The notes: generated by a model from the letters alone, not told the origin. A stretch of 64,000 nt of DNA from Haloterrigena gelatinilytica (GCF_013342145.1 NZ_JABUQZ010000001.1:2418001-2482000); one strand, 5' to 3'; numbered from the stretch's first letter, positions 46,017-55,380 are shown. Made by a program: numbers and translations.

Positions 46017-46496
46017 CTACTCCCAGTAATCGACGTCGTCGCCGATCCGATAGTAGCCCTCGAGCGTCCGCTCCTCGCGACCGCCGGGCGGCGAGCCGAC
46101 GTAGACGCCGAACGTCTCCATCTCCGGATAGACAGTCACATCCGGCTCGACCATCGTCGAGACCATCAGGTACCGCAGCGGATCGTCGCCGTCGTTGACG
46201 ACCCGATGGCCGCCGCGCTCGTCGGCCGAAAAGCTCGCGAAGTCTCCCGCCTCGAGCGGTTTCTCGCCGTCGGCCGCGACGAGCAGCCCCTCGCCGGCCA
46301 GCACGTACAGCGCCTCCTCGTTGGCCGTGTGGTAGTGATAGGGCCACGAGCGCTTCCCCGCCGGGAGTTCGTAGAGGCTACAGCCGAGGTCGTCGGCGTC
46401 GGCGGCGGTCGAGAGTTCCTTGCGGCGAAACGCGGTGTCGTTGGGTTTCGGGTCGTACTCGTTCCACTCGAGGTCCGACTCGTTGATTTTCCCCAT
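46017..46496 (-). CDS. Cupin-domain protein
   Basis: The 159-residue single-domain cupin has the metal-site motif 1 as YHYHTANEEALYVLAGEG (about residues 53-70, G(x)5HxH(x)3,4E(x)6G type) and motif 2 in AGDFASFSADERGGHRVVNDG. The histidines and Glu point to a metal ion. Such proteins include isomerases, dioxygenases and sugar-binding regulators; the substrate is not evident. CTTATAC lies 31-37 bases before the start. Confidence 0.85.
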   Translation of the reverse strand: MGKINESDLEWNEYDPKPNDTAFRRKELSTAADADDLGCSLYELPAGKRSWPYHYHTANEEALYVLAGEGLLVAADGEKPLEAGDFASFSADERGGHRVVNDGDDPLRYLMVSTMVEPDVTVYPEMETFGVYVGSPPGGREERTLEGYYRIGDDVDYWE

Positions 46497-46610
46497 ACCC
46501 AGTTACCGACATCCGTCAACGGTATAAGATTTCTCGCGACTCGACTCGCTTCGGTTCACTGCTGATCAGGGCTCGAGAAGTGAGTGAACCGAGCGTCGGG
46601 CCAATTCAGC

Positions 46611-46735
46611 ATCCGCGAACGAAGTGAGCGGTTCACCGAGCGCGCCGTCGGCGCGCTCGGCCCTTTTTCATCGAAGTTTTTGCGCCGAGAGGTGAGCGAG
46701 CATAGCGAGCGAACCCGAGGCGCAAAAAGTTCGGT
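46611..46735 (+). repeat. Palindromic intergenic element, copy B
   Basis: The order of parts matches copy A: ATCCGCGAACGAAGTGAGCG, a perfect 11-bp hairpin CCGAGCGCGCC-GTC-GGCGCGCTCGG (46636-46660), the linker CCTTTTTCATCGAAG, and a second stem CGAAGTTTTTGCGCC (46672-46686) with GGCGCAAAAAGTTCG. It lies between divergent genes and ends 45 bases before the trm56 start; copy A ends 43 bases before the acs start. Confidence 0.75.
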
Positions 46736-46779
46736 CGGAAAACGAAACCCCCTAACCCCGTCCGAGAGTGGCATTCGGT

Positions 46780-47328
46780 ATGCACGACGACAGCGAGGTC
46801 GCCGTCCTCCGGCTCGGCCACCGCCCCGGTCGGGACGAGCGGATGACGACCCACGTCGGCCTGACCGCGCGGGCGCTGGGCGCCGACCGCGTCCTCCTGC
46901 CCGACAACGCGGGCCAGTCGAAGGAGACCGTCGCGGACATCACCGACCGCTTCGGCGGCCCCTTCGGGGTCGAACTCACCGATTCGCCCCAGGGGATCAT
47001 CCGCAACTGGGCGGGTCGGGTCGTCCACCTCACGATGTACGGCGAGCGCGTCCAGGACGTCGAGGACGAGATCCGGGCGGCCCACGGCGACGAGGGCCAG
47101 CCGCTGCTCGTCGTCGTCGGCGCCGAGAAGGTCCCCTTCGACGTCTACGAGGAAGCCGACTGGAACGTCGGCGTCACCAACCAGCCCCACTCGGAGGTCG
47201 CCGGCCTCGCGGTCTTCTTAGACCGGCTGTTCGAGGGGCGAGAACTCGAGCGCGACTGGGAGGACGCCGACCGTCACGTCATTCCGATGGAGACCGGCAA
47301 GCGCGTCGAGTCGACTGACGAGGAGTGA
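46780..47328 (+). CDS. trm56: tRNA (cytidine-56-2'-O)-methyltransferase
   Basis: The 182-residue SPOUT protein has VAVLRLGHRPGRDERMTTHV, LTARALGADRVLL, VVHLTMYGERVQDV, LLVVVGAEKVPFDVYEEADWNVGVTNQPHSEVAGLAVFLDRL in separate motifs. This is the archaeal Trm56 pattern, which methylates the ribose of C56 in the T-loop of tRNAs. I start at ATG 46780 rather than GTG 46768, which would give MAFG in front of the conserved start. Confidence 0.9.
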   Translation: MHDDSEVAVLRLGHRPGRDERMTTHVGLTARALGADRVLLPDNAGQSKETVADITDRFGGPFGVELTDSPQGIIRNWAGRVVHLTMYGERVQDVEDEIRAAHGDEGQPLLVVVGAEKVPFDVYEEADWNVGVTNQPHSEVAGLAVFLDRLFEGRELERDWEDADRHVIPMETGKRVESTDEE

Positions 47329-47335
47329 GACCCCG

Positions 47336-47992
47336 CTAGCGGCTCGGGATCAGCACCGAAAACGGTCGGCAGAGCCGGCGGATCGCGTCGCGCATCAGCC
47401 CCGAAACGCCCATCTTCGCTTCGTTCACGGTGTATCGATCGTCGCCGACCCGTTCGATCGGGACGTCGTCGCCGAACTCCTCGAGGAGTCGTTCGACCTC
47501 GTCGACCGAGAACTCGCTGCGGGCGGCGATAGCTGCAGGCGAGAGGGCGACCGACGACTCGCGGAGGACCCGGCCGATGGCGCCCGTGTCCGACACGACC
47601 CGCACGTTCTCGCGAAACGAGCGGTCGTCCATGGGGTCCTCGGGCGGGCCCGACCGATCGATCCCGTGGCGGCGGTCGTACAGGGAGTCGAGACAGAGCC
47701 ACCAGCCGACGGCCGAGAGGGCGACGAACACCCACGAGAACCAATTGACTGCGGCGATAGCGGAGCCGACGCCGACCCCGCCGCCGATCAGGACTCCAGA
47801 GAGGTAGTCGGGTGCCTCGAGGGTGTCGATGAGCGCGGTGAGGAACGGGACGCCGACGAGGAGGCCGACGGCGATGCCGATCGCGGTCGACTCGTTACCG
47901 GAGAGCGCGAGAACGGCGCCGAAGCCGGCGGCGGTGGTGACGTCGGCGCGGTCGATCTCGTCCCGGAATCGGGCGGCGAATCGACGGATCAT
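47336..47992 (-). CDS. Membrane protein with winged-helix-like C-terminus
   Basis: The 218-residue protein has three or four hydrophobic segments in residues 15-95 (STAIGIAVGLLVGVPFLTALI; LSGVLIGGGVGVGSAIAAV; WVFVALSAVGWWLCL). The soluble C-terminal part has LRESSVALSPAAIAARSEFSVDEVERLLEEF, which looks like a recognition-type helix-turn-helix, followed by DDVPIERVGDDRYTV as a wing. It starts 208 bases from the divergent acyl-CoA synthetase gene and may regulate it; that is inference. Confidence 0.72.
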   Translation of the reverse strand: MIRRFAARFRDEIDRADVTTAAGFGAVLALSGNESTAIGIAVGLLVGVPFLTALIDTLEAPDYLSGVLIGGGVGVGSAIAAVNWFSWVFVALSAVGWWLCLDSLYDRRHGIDRSGPPEDPMDDRSFRENVRVVSDTGAIGRVLRESSVALSPAAIAARSEFSVDEVERLLEEFGDDVPIERVGDDRYTVNEAKMGVSGLMRDAIRRLCRPFSVLIPSR

Positions 47993-48164
47993 CGTGTATT
48001 AAATCGTATACCATCGGCATTAATACTACTGTTCGGGCGGACGATCGACCGAAGACGCGTCCGGCTCCGGTGGGCTGGCGCCCTCGAGCGCCCCAGCGAA
48101 CACCCGATCGACTGAGCGAGCACGAACGGACCGTCCGGCGATTCGCGGCGAAGGTGTAATCGGG

Positions 48165-48200
48165 CCGAAATTTTATACGCGACCTTCGGTATCATATACC
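48165..48200 (+). promoter_or_regulatory. Promoter of the acyl-CoA synthetase gene with a start-site palindrome
   Basis: TTTTATAC (about 48169-48177) is a good TATA box 24-31 bases before the ATG. GGTAT-CAT-ATACC (48188-48200) is a perfect dyad that abuts the start codon. GTATACC recurs at 48009-48016 near the divergent gene's start. This suggests a shared operator. Confidence 0.45.
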
Positions 48201-49778
48201 ATGGATCTGGACGACGTCGATCCGACCGCGCGAGCGGGGAACGTCGCGAAGCTGTTCGACGAGACGGCCGCACACCACGGGGACGCCCAGGCGATGGAAC
48301 ACCGCGGCGAGCGGACGACCCACGCCGAGCTCCGGGCGCGGACCGCCGCCTTCGCCGGCGGACTCCGCGAGTTGGGTCTCGAGCCCGGCGATCGCATGCT
48401 ACTCTTTCTGCCGAACTGTCCGGAGTACCTCGTGGCCGCGCTCGGCGGGTTCAAGGCGGGCGTCGTCTTCTCGCCGGTCAACCCGCAGTACAAGCGCCGC
48501 GAGGTCGCCTACCAGCTCGCGGACGCCGACGCGAAGGCGATCGTCACCCACCCGCTGCTCCGGGAGGTCGTCGACGAAGCTCTCGAGGAGGCGGATCGAG
48601 AGCCCACGATCGTCACCGTCGAGAGCGAGATGGCGGACCGAGACCCCGACGACGTCTTCTTCGAGGACGTCACCGGCGAGCCGACGCTGGTGGAGCGGGC
48701 CGACGACGACGTCGCCCTGCTACCCTACACGTCGGGAACGACGGGCGATCCGAAGGGCGTCCAGCTGACCCACCGAAACACGCGCGCACAGATGAGCTGG
48801 CCGCTGACGACCTCCAACGTCGACGTCGACGGCGAGGACGTTCGCAGCCTCATCTGGCTCCCGCTGTATCACATCACCGGCTTCACCCACACCGCGCTCC
48901 AGCCGCTCGTCGGCGGCGGGGGGCTGTACTTCCGTAGCGCCCTCGAGTGGGACGCCCAGGAGTGTATGGAACTCATCGAGGCGGAGGGGATCACCCACTT
49001 CGTCGGCGTGACGACGATGTACGCGGACATGGTCGAGGCCGACGGCTTCGGCGACTACGACCTGACGAGCCTCGAGGCCGCGTCCGAGGGCGGCGCGAAG
49101 CTCTCGACGTCGGTTCAGGAACGGTTCGAGGAGACCGCCGGCGTCGACGTCTCCGAAGGGTACGGGCTCACCGAAACCCACGGCGCCACCCACACCCAAC
49201 TGGGCTCGTCGTTCGGCCTGAAACACGGGACGATCGGTCAGCCGCTGCGGCTGACCGACTGCAAGATCGTCGACGAGAGCGGCGACGAGGTGGCCCCCGG
49301 CGAGGAGGGCGAACTCCTCGTTCGCGGTCCGGCGGTCATGAAGGGGTACCACGGGATGCCCGACGCGACCGAGCGGGCGTTCACCGAGCGCGGCTACTTC
49401 CGGACCGGCGACGTCGCCCGACGGGACGAGAACAACTACTACGAGATCGTCGACCGCAAGAAACACGTCATCGTCAGCGCCGGCTACAACGTCTACCCCA
49501 GCGAACTCGAGACCCTGCTGTTGGAACACGAGGCCGTCGCGGACGTCGCCGTCATCGGCGTCCCGGACGACCGCCGCAACGAAGTTCCCAAGGCTTTCGT
49601 CGTTCCCGCGGCCGGGGTCGACCCGGGAACGGACGTGACCGCCGACGAACTCAAGCGGTACAGCCTCGACCGCGTCGCCGAGTACAAACACCCTCGGGAG
49701 GTCGAGTTCGTCGACGAACTCCCCCGGACCACCAGCGGCAAGGTACAGAAGTACAAGCTCGAGTCCGGCGACGCCTGA
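48201..49778 (+). CDS. AMP-dependent acyl-CoA synthetase
   Basis: The 525-residue ligase has LPYTSGTTGDPKGVQLTH (A3), WLPLYHITGFTH, EGYGLTETHGATH (A5), YFRTGDVARRDENNYYEIVDRKKHVI (A7-A8) and the catalytic Lys in RTTSGKVQKYKL. Layout and length match medium/long-chain acyl-CoA synthetases rather than the longer acetyl-CoA synthetases at 36-42 kb. It loads fatty or branched acids onto CoA. The exact chain length is unknown. Confidence 0.88.
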   Translation: MDLDDVDPTARAGNVAKLFDETAAHHGDAQAMEHRGERTTHAELRARTAAFAGGLRELGLEPGDRMLLFLPNCPEYLVAALGGFKAGVVFSPVNPQYKRREVAYQLADADAKAIVTHPLLREVVDEALEEADREPTIVTVESEMADRDPDDVFFEDVTGEPTLVERADDDVALLPYTSGTTGDPKGVQLTHRNTRAQMSWPLTTSNVDVDGEDVRSLIWLPLYHITGFTHTALQPLVGGGGLYFRSALEWDAQECMELIEAEGITHFVGVTTMYADMVEADGFGDYDLTSLEAASEGGAKLSTSVQERFEETAGVDVSEGYGLTETHGATHTQLGSSFGLKHGTIGQPLRLTDCKIVDESGDEVAPGEEGELLVRGPAVMKGYHGMPDATERAFTERGYFRTGDVARRDENNYYEIVDRKKHVIVSAGYNVYPSELETLLLEHEAVADVAVIGVPDDRRNEVPKAFVVPAAGVDPGTDVTADELKRYSLDRVAEYKHPREVEFVDELPRTTSGKVQKYKLESGDA

Positions 49779-49872
49779 GGCCGCGACGGTCGATTCGTCG
49801 CGGCCGCGAGCGGTGGGTACGGCGCCGACCGCGAACGGCTAGTTTTTCACTCCTCGAGGTCCCAAATCGAGT

Positions 49873-50106
49873 ATGGATTCGGACGCGCCGCTTCAGCGGA
49901 CGCCGATCGAGTACTACATGTTCGCCGCGGTGCTGGTCGTGCTCAACATGGTCGTGCTGGTCGCGACCGGCCACAGCCTCCTGGTGGCGATTCCGAGGGG
50001 GCTGTTCTTCGGGCTCTTCCAGGCGACCATGCTCTTGCTGATCGTCGTCACCCTGCGTTTGATACTGGGACGGATGGGCCGGTCGGACGACGGTCCGACC
50101 GAGTAG
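49873..50106 (+). CDS. Small two-helix membrane protein
   Basis: The 77-residue protein has two hydrophobic spans, IEYYMFAAVLVVLNMVVLVAT and LFFGLFQATMLLLIVVTLRLIL, with short charged ends. No family recognised. It stands alone between the acyl-CoA synthetase and tfe genes on the same strand. Confidence 0.68.
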   Translation: MDSDAPLQRTPIEYYMFAAVLVVLNMVVLVATGHSLLVAIPRGLFFGLFQATMLLLIVVTLRLILGRMGRSDDGPTE

Positions 50107-50214
50107 CGGGGCCGCCCGCCGGGCGACGGTTCAACGATCCGGAGACTCCGCCGGGGGCCCGGAACGCGAGGCAGTTAACAAGACTTAATGGCCACATGCC
50201 GTTACACGTAGGTA

Positions 50215-50733
50215 ATGGCTTTTGAGGACCTGCTCGAGGATCCGGTCATCCAGAAGTACTTGCACGAGCTGGTCGGTCCCAAGGGGATGCCCGTCGCGGC
50301 GGCGCCGCCGGACGGGGAAGTGACCGACGAGGAGCTCGCGGAGGAGCTGGATCTCGAGTTGAACGACGTGCGGCGGGCGCTGTTTATCCTGTACGAGAAC
50401 GATCTCGCGACCTACCGACGACTGCGCGACGAGGACTCGGGGTGGCTCACCTACCTCTGGACGTTCGAGTACGACAACATTCCCGAGAACTTAGAAGACG
50501 AGATGTACCGCCTCCACGAGGCCCTCGAGGAACGCCGGGAGTACGAGCGTAACCACGAGTTCTACCTCTGTGAAATCTGCTCGATCCGGTTCGAGTTCGG
50601 CGAGGCCATGGACTTCGGCTTCGAGTGCCCCGAGTGTGGCTCGCCGCTCGAATCGATGGACAACGATCGGCTCGTCAACGCGATGGACGACCGCCTCGAC
50701 GCCCTCGAGGACGAACTTAACCTAGAGGCCTGA
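50215..50733 (+). CDS. tfe: Transcription factor E (TFE alpha)
   Basis: The 172-residue protein has the N-terminal winged-helix domain (DPVIQKYLHELVGPKGM; EELAEELDLELNDVRRALFILYENDLA) and a C-terminal zinc ribbon with Cys pairs LCEICS and CPECGS. This is archaeal TFE, the TFIIE-alpha homologue that helps open promoters with TBP/TFB and RNA polymerase. A TATA box (ACTTAAT) lies about 30 bases upstream. The stop overlaps the DUF2110 start by one base. Confidence 0.95.
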   Translation: MAFEDLLEDPVIQKYLHELVGPKGMPVAAAPPDGEVTDEELAEELDLELNDVRRALFILYENDLATYRRLRDEDSGWLTYLWTFEYDNIPENLEDEMYRLHEALEERREYERNHEFYLCEICSIRFEFGEAMDFGFECPECGSPLESMDNDRLVNAMDDRLDALEDELNLEA

Positions 50734-51434
50734 TGGTCGTACTCGCAACCAAACTGTACGTCGACGGCGACGCCCGCGAGCGGGCGCTGGACTCGCTTCG
50801 CTCGCTGGTCGCCAACGAGATCGGCGAGCTCGAAGTCGAGTTCGAACTCGGCGTGCGCCACGACGACTTCCCGTCGGTGACCATCGAGGGCGAGGACGCC
50901 ACCGTCGCGCGCAACGCCCTCCGCGAGGAGTTCGGCGAGATCGTCCCCGATCTCGAGCCCGGCGAAACGTACGTCGGCACCCTCGAGTCCTGGGACGACG
51001 ACGGCTTCGTTCTCGACGCGGGACAGGGCGAGGGCGTGCGGATCCCGACCGACGAACTCGGACTCGGTCCGGGGTCGCCCGAACAGCTCCGCGAGCGGTA
51101 CGGGCTGGTCCAGCATCTGCCGCTGCGGTTCGTCTACGGCTCGGCTGACGCCGGCGAGGACGGCGAGGGCGAACCGTCCCGGCTCGCCGACGAAGAACGA
51201 GACCGCCTCTACGACTGGACCCGCGGCGACGGTCGGCTCAACGTCAACAGCGCCACCCGCGCCGAAGTGCGGGCGACGCTGAACCGCGCCGGCCACGCCC
51301 AGGACTACGTCACCGTCGAACGACTGGGGCTCCTCGAACAGAGCGTGATCTGTACCGAAGATACCGACCCGCCGGGACTGCTCGCCAGCGTCGGCGAGTA
51401 CCTCCCGGCGGAGCTCCGCTGCGTCGTTCCGTAA
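50733..51434 (+). CDS. DUF2110 family protein
   Basis: The 233-residue protein follows tfe directly (TGATG). VLATKLYVDGDARERALDSLRSLV and GETYVGTLESWDDDGFVLDAGQGEGVRIPTDEL mark DUF2110, an archaeal family often next to tfe. LNRAGHAQDYVTVERLGLLEQSVICTEDTDPPGLL is the conserved C-terminal part. It may act in transcription or RNA handling, but this is known only from gene neighbourhood. Confidence 0.82.
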   Translation: MVVLATKLYVDGDARERALDSLRSLVANEIGELEVEFELGVRHDDFPSVTIEGEDATVARNALREEFGEIVPDLEPGETYVGTLESWDDDGFVLDAGQGEGVRIPTDELGLGPGSPEQLRERYGLVQHLPLRFVYGSADAGEDGEGEPSRLADEERDRLYDWTRGDGRLNVNSATRAEVRATLNRAGHAQDYVTVERLGLLEQSVICTEDTDPPGLLASVGEYLPAELRCVVP

Positions 51435-51435
51435 C

Positions 51436-52215
51436 ATGAATCGACGGCTCGTTCTCGCGGTGATCGCGGTCGGGTTGCTCGTTACCACGGCCGGCTGTTC
51501 GGGCGTCTTCAGCGGGATTTCCGACGAGCAACTCGATCGGGATCAGGAGTACGACGACCTGCGGGGCAACGCGTCCGACGCCGACGTCACCATCGACGTC
51601 GAGGGCGGCAACATGCTCAATAGCGGCGAATTCCGCGCCGTGTACGACCTCGACGGAACGGAAGAGCTCTCGCTCTCCCAGTCGACTCTCTTCAGCGAGC
51701 AGGCGCTCGACATCCACAGCGTCCGCTACTGGTACCCCAACGGAACCGAGGTGACGGGGTCGGAACTTGACATCGAGCAGAGCCGCTCGAGCACCGAGAT
51801 CCGCGTCCCCGACGAGGACGGCACGCTCGCCTTTTCGGGCGAGGCGGGCCGGAAGACGTTCAGCCTGCCGGCGTACGTCGAGGGCTCCCACGAGGTCCGG
51901 CTCCCCGAGAATCACCGGACGACGAACTTCCTCTTCGGCGACGTCAGCCCGAACGGCTACGAGCGGGAGATCGTCGACGACGAGGAACGCCTCTACTGGG
52001 AGGAAGTCGAGAACGAAATCTCGGTCCGCTACTACCTCGCTCGCGACGTCCCCCTGTTCATCGGACTGATCGGCACCGTCGCGCTCATCGGGGGCGCCGG
52101 CATCGCGTACTACTACCGGGAGGTCAAGCGACTCCGCAAGGAACGCGAGGAGATGGGCCTGAGCGTCGATATCGACGACGATTCGAACGACGGCCCGCCG
52201 CCGGGAATGGGCTAA
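51436..52215 (+). CDS. Membrane-anchored lipoprotein, DUF5803-like
   Basis: The 259-residue protein has a lipoprotein signal (RRLVLAVIAVGLLVTTAGC, lipobox Cys 21), an extracytoplasmic beta-rich domain, a C-terminal transmembrane helix (FIGLIGTVALIGGAGIAYYY) and a charged cytoplasmic end. One base separates it from DUF2110. The set tfe-DUF2110-lipoprotein looks like an operon. I recall this family as DUF5803, with moderate certainty. Function unknown. Confidence 0.75.
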   Translation: MNRRLVLAVIAVGLLVTTAGCSGVFSGISDEQLDRDQEYDDLRGNASDADVTIDVEGGNMLNSGEFRAVYDLDGTEELSLSQSTLFSEQALDIHSVRYWYPNGTEVTGSELDIEQSRSSTEIRVPDEDGTLAFSGEAGRKTFSLPAYVEGSHEVRLPENHRTTNFLFGDVSPNGYEREIVDDEERLYWEEVENEISVRYYLARDVPLFIGLIGTVALIGGAGIAYYYREVKRLRKEREEMGLSVDIDDDSNDGPPPGMG

Positions 52216-52276
52216 CCCGGTTCGAGGACTCCGTGCTATCGGCGCGTCGATTTTCGCGACCGGTCGAGACGAATCG

Positions 52277-52735
52277 TCAGCCGTGAATCGCCCGTTCGTC
52301 GAGCCAGAGCACTTCGTCGCCGTCGATCTCGAGTCGACCCTTGACGTGGGCGATCCGAGCGCCGGTCGGCGTCGGCTCGAGGTCGCTCGTCCGCACGGTT
52401 CGCGTGACGTCGACGTCGTCGACGAGCCAGCCGACGTACGCATCGTCGGCGTCGGTCAGCCGAAAGACGAGCAGTTTCGGCGTCTCGATCCGGTTTATCG
52501 TCCGGACCGACGAACTGAACGCTCGCGGGAGGTCGACGACCCGAATGCGGTCGCCGGCGACGGAGACGGTCCCGGCGTTCCACGGGTCGTCGGCCGTCGC
52601 GACGGATCGGTCGTCGCCGACGCCGAGAACGGAGTCGACGGAGGCGGCCCGGACGCAGTACCGGTCTCCCTCGAGGGTAAACGTCAGCACGGAAACCCGA
52701 TCGTCGCCGCGGTCCTGGTTTACGGACGATGCCAT
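52277..52735 (-). CDS. cheW: Chemotaxis adaptor CheW
   Basis: The 152-residue protein is a single CheW SH3-like domain: VSVLTFTLEGDRYCVRAASVDSVLGV, NAGTVSVAGDRIRVVDL, LLVFRLTDADDAYVGWLVDDVDVTRTV. I start at ATG 52735 because the longer open frame is antisense to the divergent gene. CheW couples transducers to CheA. It is divergent from the rest of the chemotaxis cluster. Confidence 0.88.
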   Translation of the reverse strand: MASSVNQDRGDDRVSVLTFTLEGDRYCVRAASVDSVLGVGDDRSVATADDPWNAGTVSVAGDRIRVVDLPRAFSSSVRTINRIETPKLLVFRLTDADDAYVGWLVDDVDVTRTVRTSDLEPTPTGARIAHVKGRLEIDGDEVLWLDERAIHG

Positions 52736-52867
52736 ACTGGTGCGAAATTTAACTGTGTAAAGATAAGGATTTCGGTCGGAATTCGAACAACAAACGACGG
52801 ACGGCGGATCCGCGTCGGCAGCGGGAGTCAACGTTTTAGTGTTGGAATGTGATGCTCGAGCAAGAAC

Positions 52868-53668
52868 ATGACCCCGGATCTCTCCGAGAAGCTTCTCGGA
52901 ATCGATATCGACGACGCCGACGAGAGACGGCAACGCGACGGTAGCGAGACGGACGAACCGCGGGCGGAACTCGAACAGTTCGTCGTCTTCGGACTGGGCG
53001 ACCACCGGTTTGCGATGCCGGTCGCGACCGTACGCACGCTCGCGGAGGTCCCCGACGACGTTACTCGCGTCCCGCGGGCGCCGCCGGCGATCGAGGGGAT
53101 GGTGGACCTGCGCGGGGATATCACGGCCATGGTCGATCCGGGCGTTCACTTCCCGACCGTCGAGCGCGAGGCCACCGCGGGGCGCGAACGGTTGCTCGTG
53201 CTCGACCGGCCGTCCGACCAGCAGTCAGCCGCGATCCACGTCGACGACGTGATCGGCGTGGAGACGGTCTCCGAGGACGATATCGTCGACGAAACGACCG
53301 TCGAGGAGAGCCGGCTCTCCGGCGATGCACTCGACCATCCGCTCGTCGCCGCGCTCTTCGAAACGGAGCGCGAACCCGCCGCCGGGAGGGCCGGCCGCGG
53401 TTCCCAGCGGAGCGCGAGCGCAGTCGATGCCGACCGCGGTGTCGGCGGCAGTGCGCCGTCGGCCGTGCAGCGGTCGGCTTCGGACGGGGCCGACGACGCG
53501 GTCGGGAATCCGTTCGAACTCGAGTCCGCGGACGCGGGAGCGCCGGACGACGTCGACGAAGGGGACGACCGAACGGCGGAGGCGGGATCGACTCGCGAGG
53601 TCGTCATCGAGGCGACACCCGTGGTAGATATCGAACGTCTCCTGTTGGCGTCCGGACAGGGAGAATAG
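52868..53668 (+). CDS. Long CheW-domain protein with acidic insert
   Basis: The 266-residue protein has a CheW fold: LEQFVVFGLGDHRFAMPVATVRTLAEV, APPAIEGMVDLRGDITAMVDPG and RLLVLDRPSDQQSAAIHVDDVIGVETV. An acidic insertion of about 80 residues (about 165-240) separates a short C-terminal CheW-type end, VVIEATPVVDIERLLLA. It is divergent from cheW. It may be a second adaptor with a different set of transducers. Confidence 0.85.
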   Translation: MTPDLSEKLLGIDIDDADERRQRDGSETDEPRAELEQFVVFGLGDHRFAMPVATVRTLAEVPDDVTRVPRAPPAIEGMVDLRGDITAMVDPGVHFPTVEREATAGRERLLVLDRPSDQQSAAIHVDDVIGVETVSEDDIVDETTVEESRLSGDALDHPLVAALFETEREPAAGRAGRGSQRSASAVDADRGVGGSAPSAVQRSASDGADDAVGNPFELESADAGAPDDVDEGDDRTAEAGSTREVVIEATPVVDIERLLLASGQGE

Positions 53669-53812
53669 GGCGACGGAGCCGCCGATTACGGGGTCGACGA
53701 TGTCGCATTCTGGGTGACGTCTCCGTCCCGTATGTATCACTTATCATGACTGATAATCGAGAGACAGCATTTATGGTAGTTGTATTGTTATCAGCGGTTG
53801 GTGTACTACTGA

Positions 53813-54175
53813 ATGTCGACAGGGGTGCTCATCGTGGACGACTCTCATTTTATGCGGAACTTACTGCGCCAAATCTTGGAACAGGATTACCGCATTCTCG
53901 GAGAGGCGTCCAACGGCGCCGAAGCAGTCAAACTGTACAAAGAACACGACCCCGATATCGTCATGATGGACATTGTGATGCCCAAGTGCAACGGCATCAA
54001 GGCGACCGCGGCGATCAAGAAGATCGATCCGGACGCCCGCGTTATCATGTGTACGAGTGTCGGGCAGCGTGAGAAAATGAAACTCGCCGTGAAGGCTGGT
54101 GCGGACGGCTACGTCACGAAACCGTTCGAAGAACCCAGCGTCAGAAAGGCCCTCACAGACGTCGCTGCGGCATGA
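53813..54175 (+). CDS. cheY: Chemotaxis response regulator CheY
   Basis: The 120-residue single receiver domain has the acidic pair Asp 9-Asp 10, phospho-acceptor Asp 53 (VMMDIVMP) and the conserved Lys in VTKPF. It carries CheA's signal to the archaellum motor. CATTTATGG about 40 bases upstream is a likely TATA box. Lower GC at the start suggests strong expression control. ATGA overlap with cheB. Confidence 0.95.
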   Translation: MSTGVLIVDDSHFMRNLLRQILEQDYRILGEASNGAEAVKLYKEHDPDIVMMDIVMPKCNGIKATAAIKKIDPDARVIMCTSVGQREKMKLAVKAGADGYVTKPFEEPSVRKALTDVAAA

Positions 54176-55380
54176 CGCGAGTACTCGTTGTCGACGACTC
54201 GGGGTTTATGCGGACAGTCATCGGCAACGCGCTTACCGGGACTGGCTACGAGGTCGAGACGGCCACGAACGGTTCGGAAGCGATCGAAGCGGTGGCGGCG
54301 TACGACCCGGACGTCGTCACGATGGACGTCGAAATGCCCGAACTCGGCGGTATCGACGCCGTCGAGCGAATCATGGCGACGAATCCGACGCTGATTCTCA
54401 TGCTCAGCGTTCACACTGAGGAGGGCACGGAAGCCACGCTCGACGCGCTCGAGCGCGGCGCCGTCGACTTCCTTCACAAACCCGACGGCGCCGACGAGCG
54501 AACGGTCACCGACCTGACCGACGACGTCGTCGCGAAGGTCGACGAACTCGCCGACGCGAACGTCTCGTCGATCGCCCTCGCTCGCGCGTCCGCCTCCGCC
54601 TACGCGACGCGATCCAACCAGGAGGCGGCCGCCGGCCGGGCCGTCGCCGGCTCCGGAAACGACGCACAGGTCGGCTCCGGTGGCGGTCCCCAGGCATCGC
54701 CGGACGGTCCGGCGGTCGGGCCCCGCGCCGCCGCCGGAACCGAAATCGGCGACTTTCCGCCGGTCGATCTCGAGGGCGAGTACGCGGCCGATCCGGTCGT
54801 CGTCCTCGGCGCCTCGACCGGCGGTCCGAAGATCGTCGAACGACTGTTCGAACGGCTGCCGATCGAGCTCGACGCGAAGGTTCTCGTCGTTCAGCACATG
54901 CCCGCTGGCTTCACCGAGCGCTTCGCCGACCGCCTCGATACGCGCAGCGAGTACGACGTCCGCGAGGCCACCGACGGCGAATCGATCCATCCCGGCGAGG
55001 CGGTGATCGCCCCCGGCGACGCCCACCTCGAGGTCCTCAGCAACGTCAACGGGCGCCTTCGCGTCCGACTCGACGACGGCGAGCGGCTTCACGGCGTGCG
55101 TCCGGCGATCGACGTGACGATGCGGACCGCCGCCGAGCGGGTCGACGACCCGCTCTGTGGCGTCGTGTTGACCGGGATGGGACGGGACGGGGCGGACGGA
55201 ATCGAAGCGATCCACGCCGCGGGCGGACGAACCATCGCACAGGACGAAGCGACGAGTCCGGTCTTTGGCATCCCCTGTCAGGCGATTCAAACGGGCTGTG
55301 TCGACGACATCGCGCCCGCCCCCGAACTCGTTGCGGCGATCGTCGACGCGTTCGATACGGACGGTGAGACCGATGACTGA
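54172..55380 (+). CDS. cheB: Protein-glutamate methylesterase CheB
   Basis: The 402-residue protein has a receiver domain (Asp 52 in VTMDVEMP), a Gly/Ala/Ser linker, and the methylesterase domain with the catalytic Ser in LGASTGGPKIVERL, His in VVQHMPAGFT and Asp in LTGMGRDGADG. It demethylates and deamidates transducers. The end overlaps cheA by eight bases (ATGACTGA). Confidence 0.94.
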   Translation: MTRVLVVDDSGFMRTVIGNALTGTGYEVETATNGSEAIEAVAAYDPDVVTMDVEMPELGGIDAVERIMATNPTLILMLSVHTEEGTEATLDALERGAVDFLHKPDGADERTVTDLTDDVVAKVDELADANVSSIALARASASAYATRSNQEAAAGRAVAGSGNDAQVGSGGGPQASPDGPAVGPRAAAGTEIGDFPPVDLEGEYAADPVVVLGASTGGPKIVERLFERLPIELDAKVLVVQHMPAGFTERFADRLDTRSEYDVREATDGESIHPGEAVIAPGDAHLEVLSNVNGRLRVRLDDGERLHGVRPAIDVTMRTAAERVDDPLCGVVLTGMGRDGADGIEAIHAAGGRTIAQDEATSPVFGIPCQAIQTGCVDDIAPAPELVAAIVDAFDTDGETDD

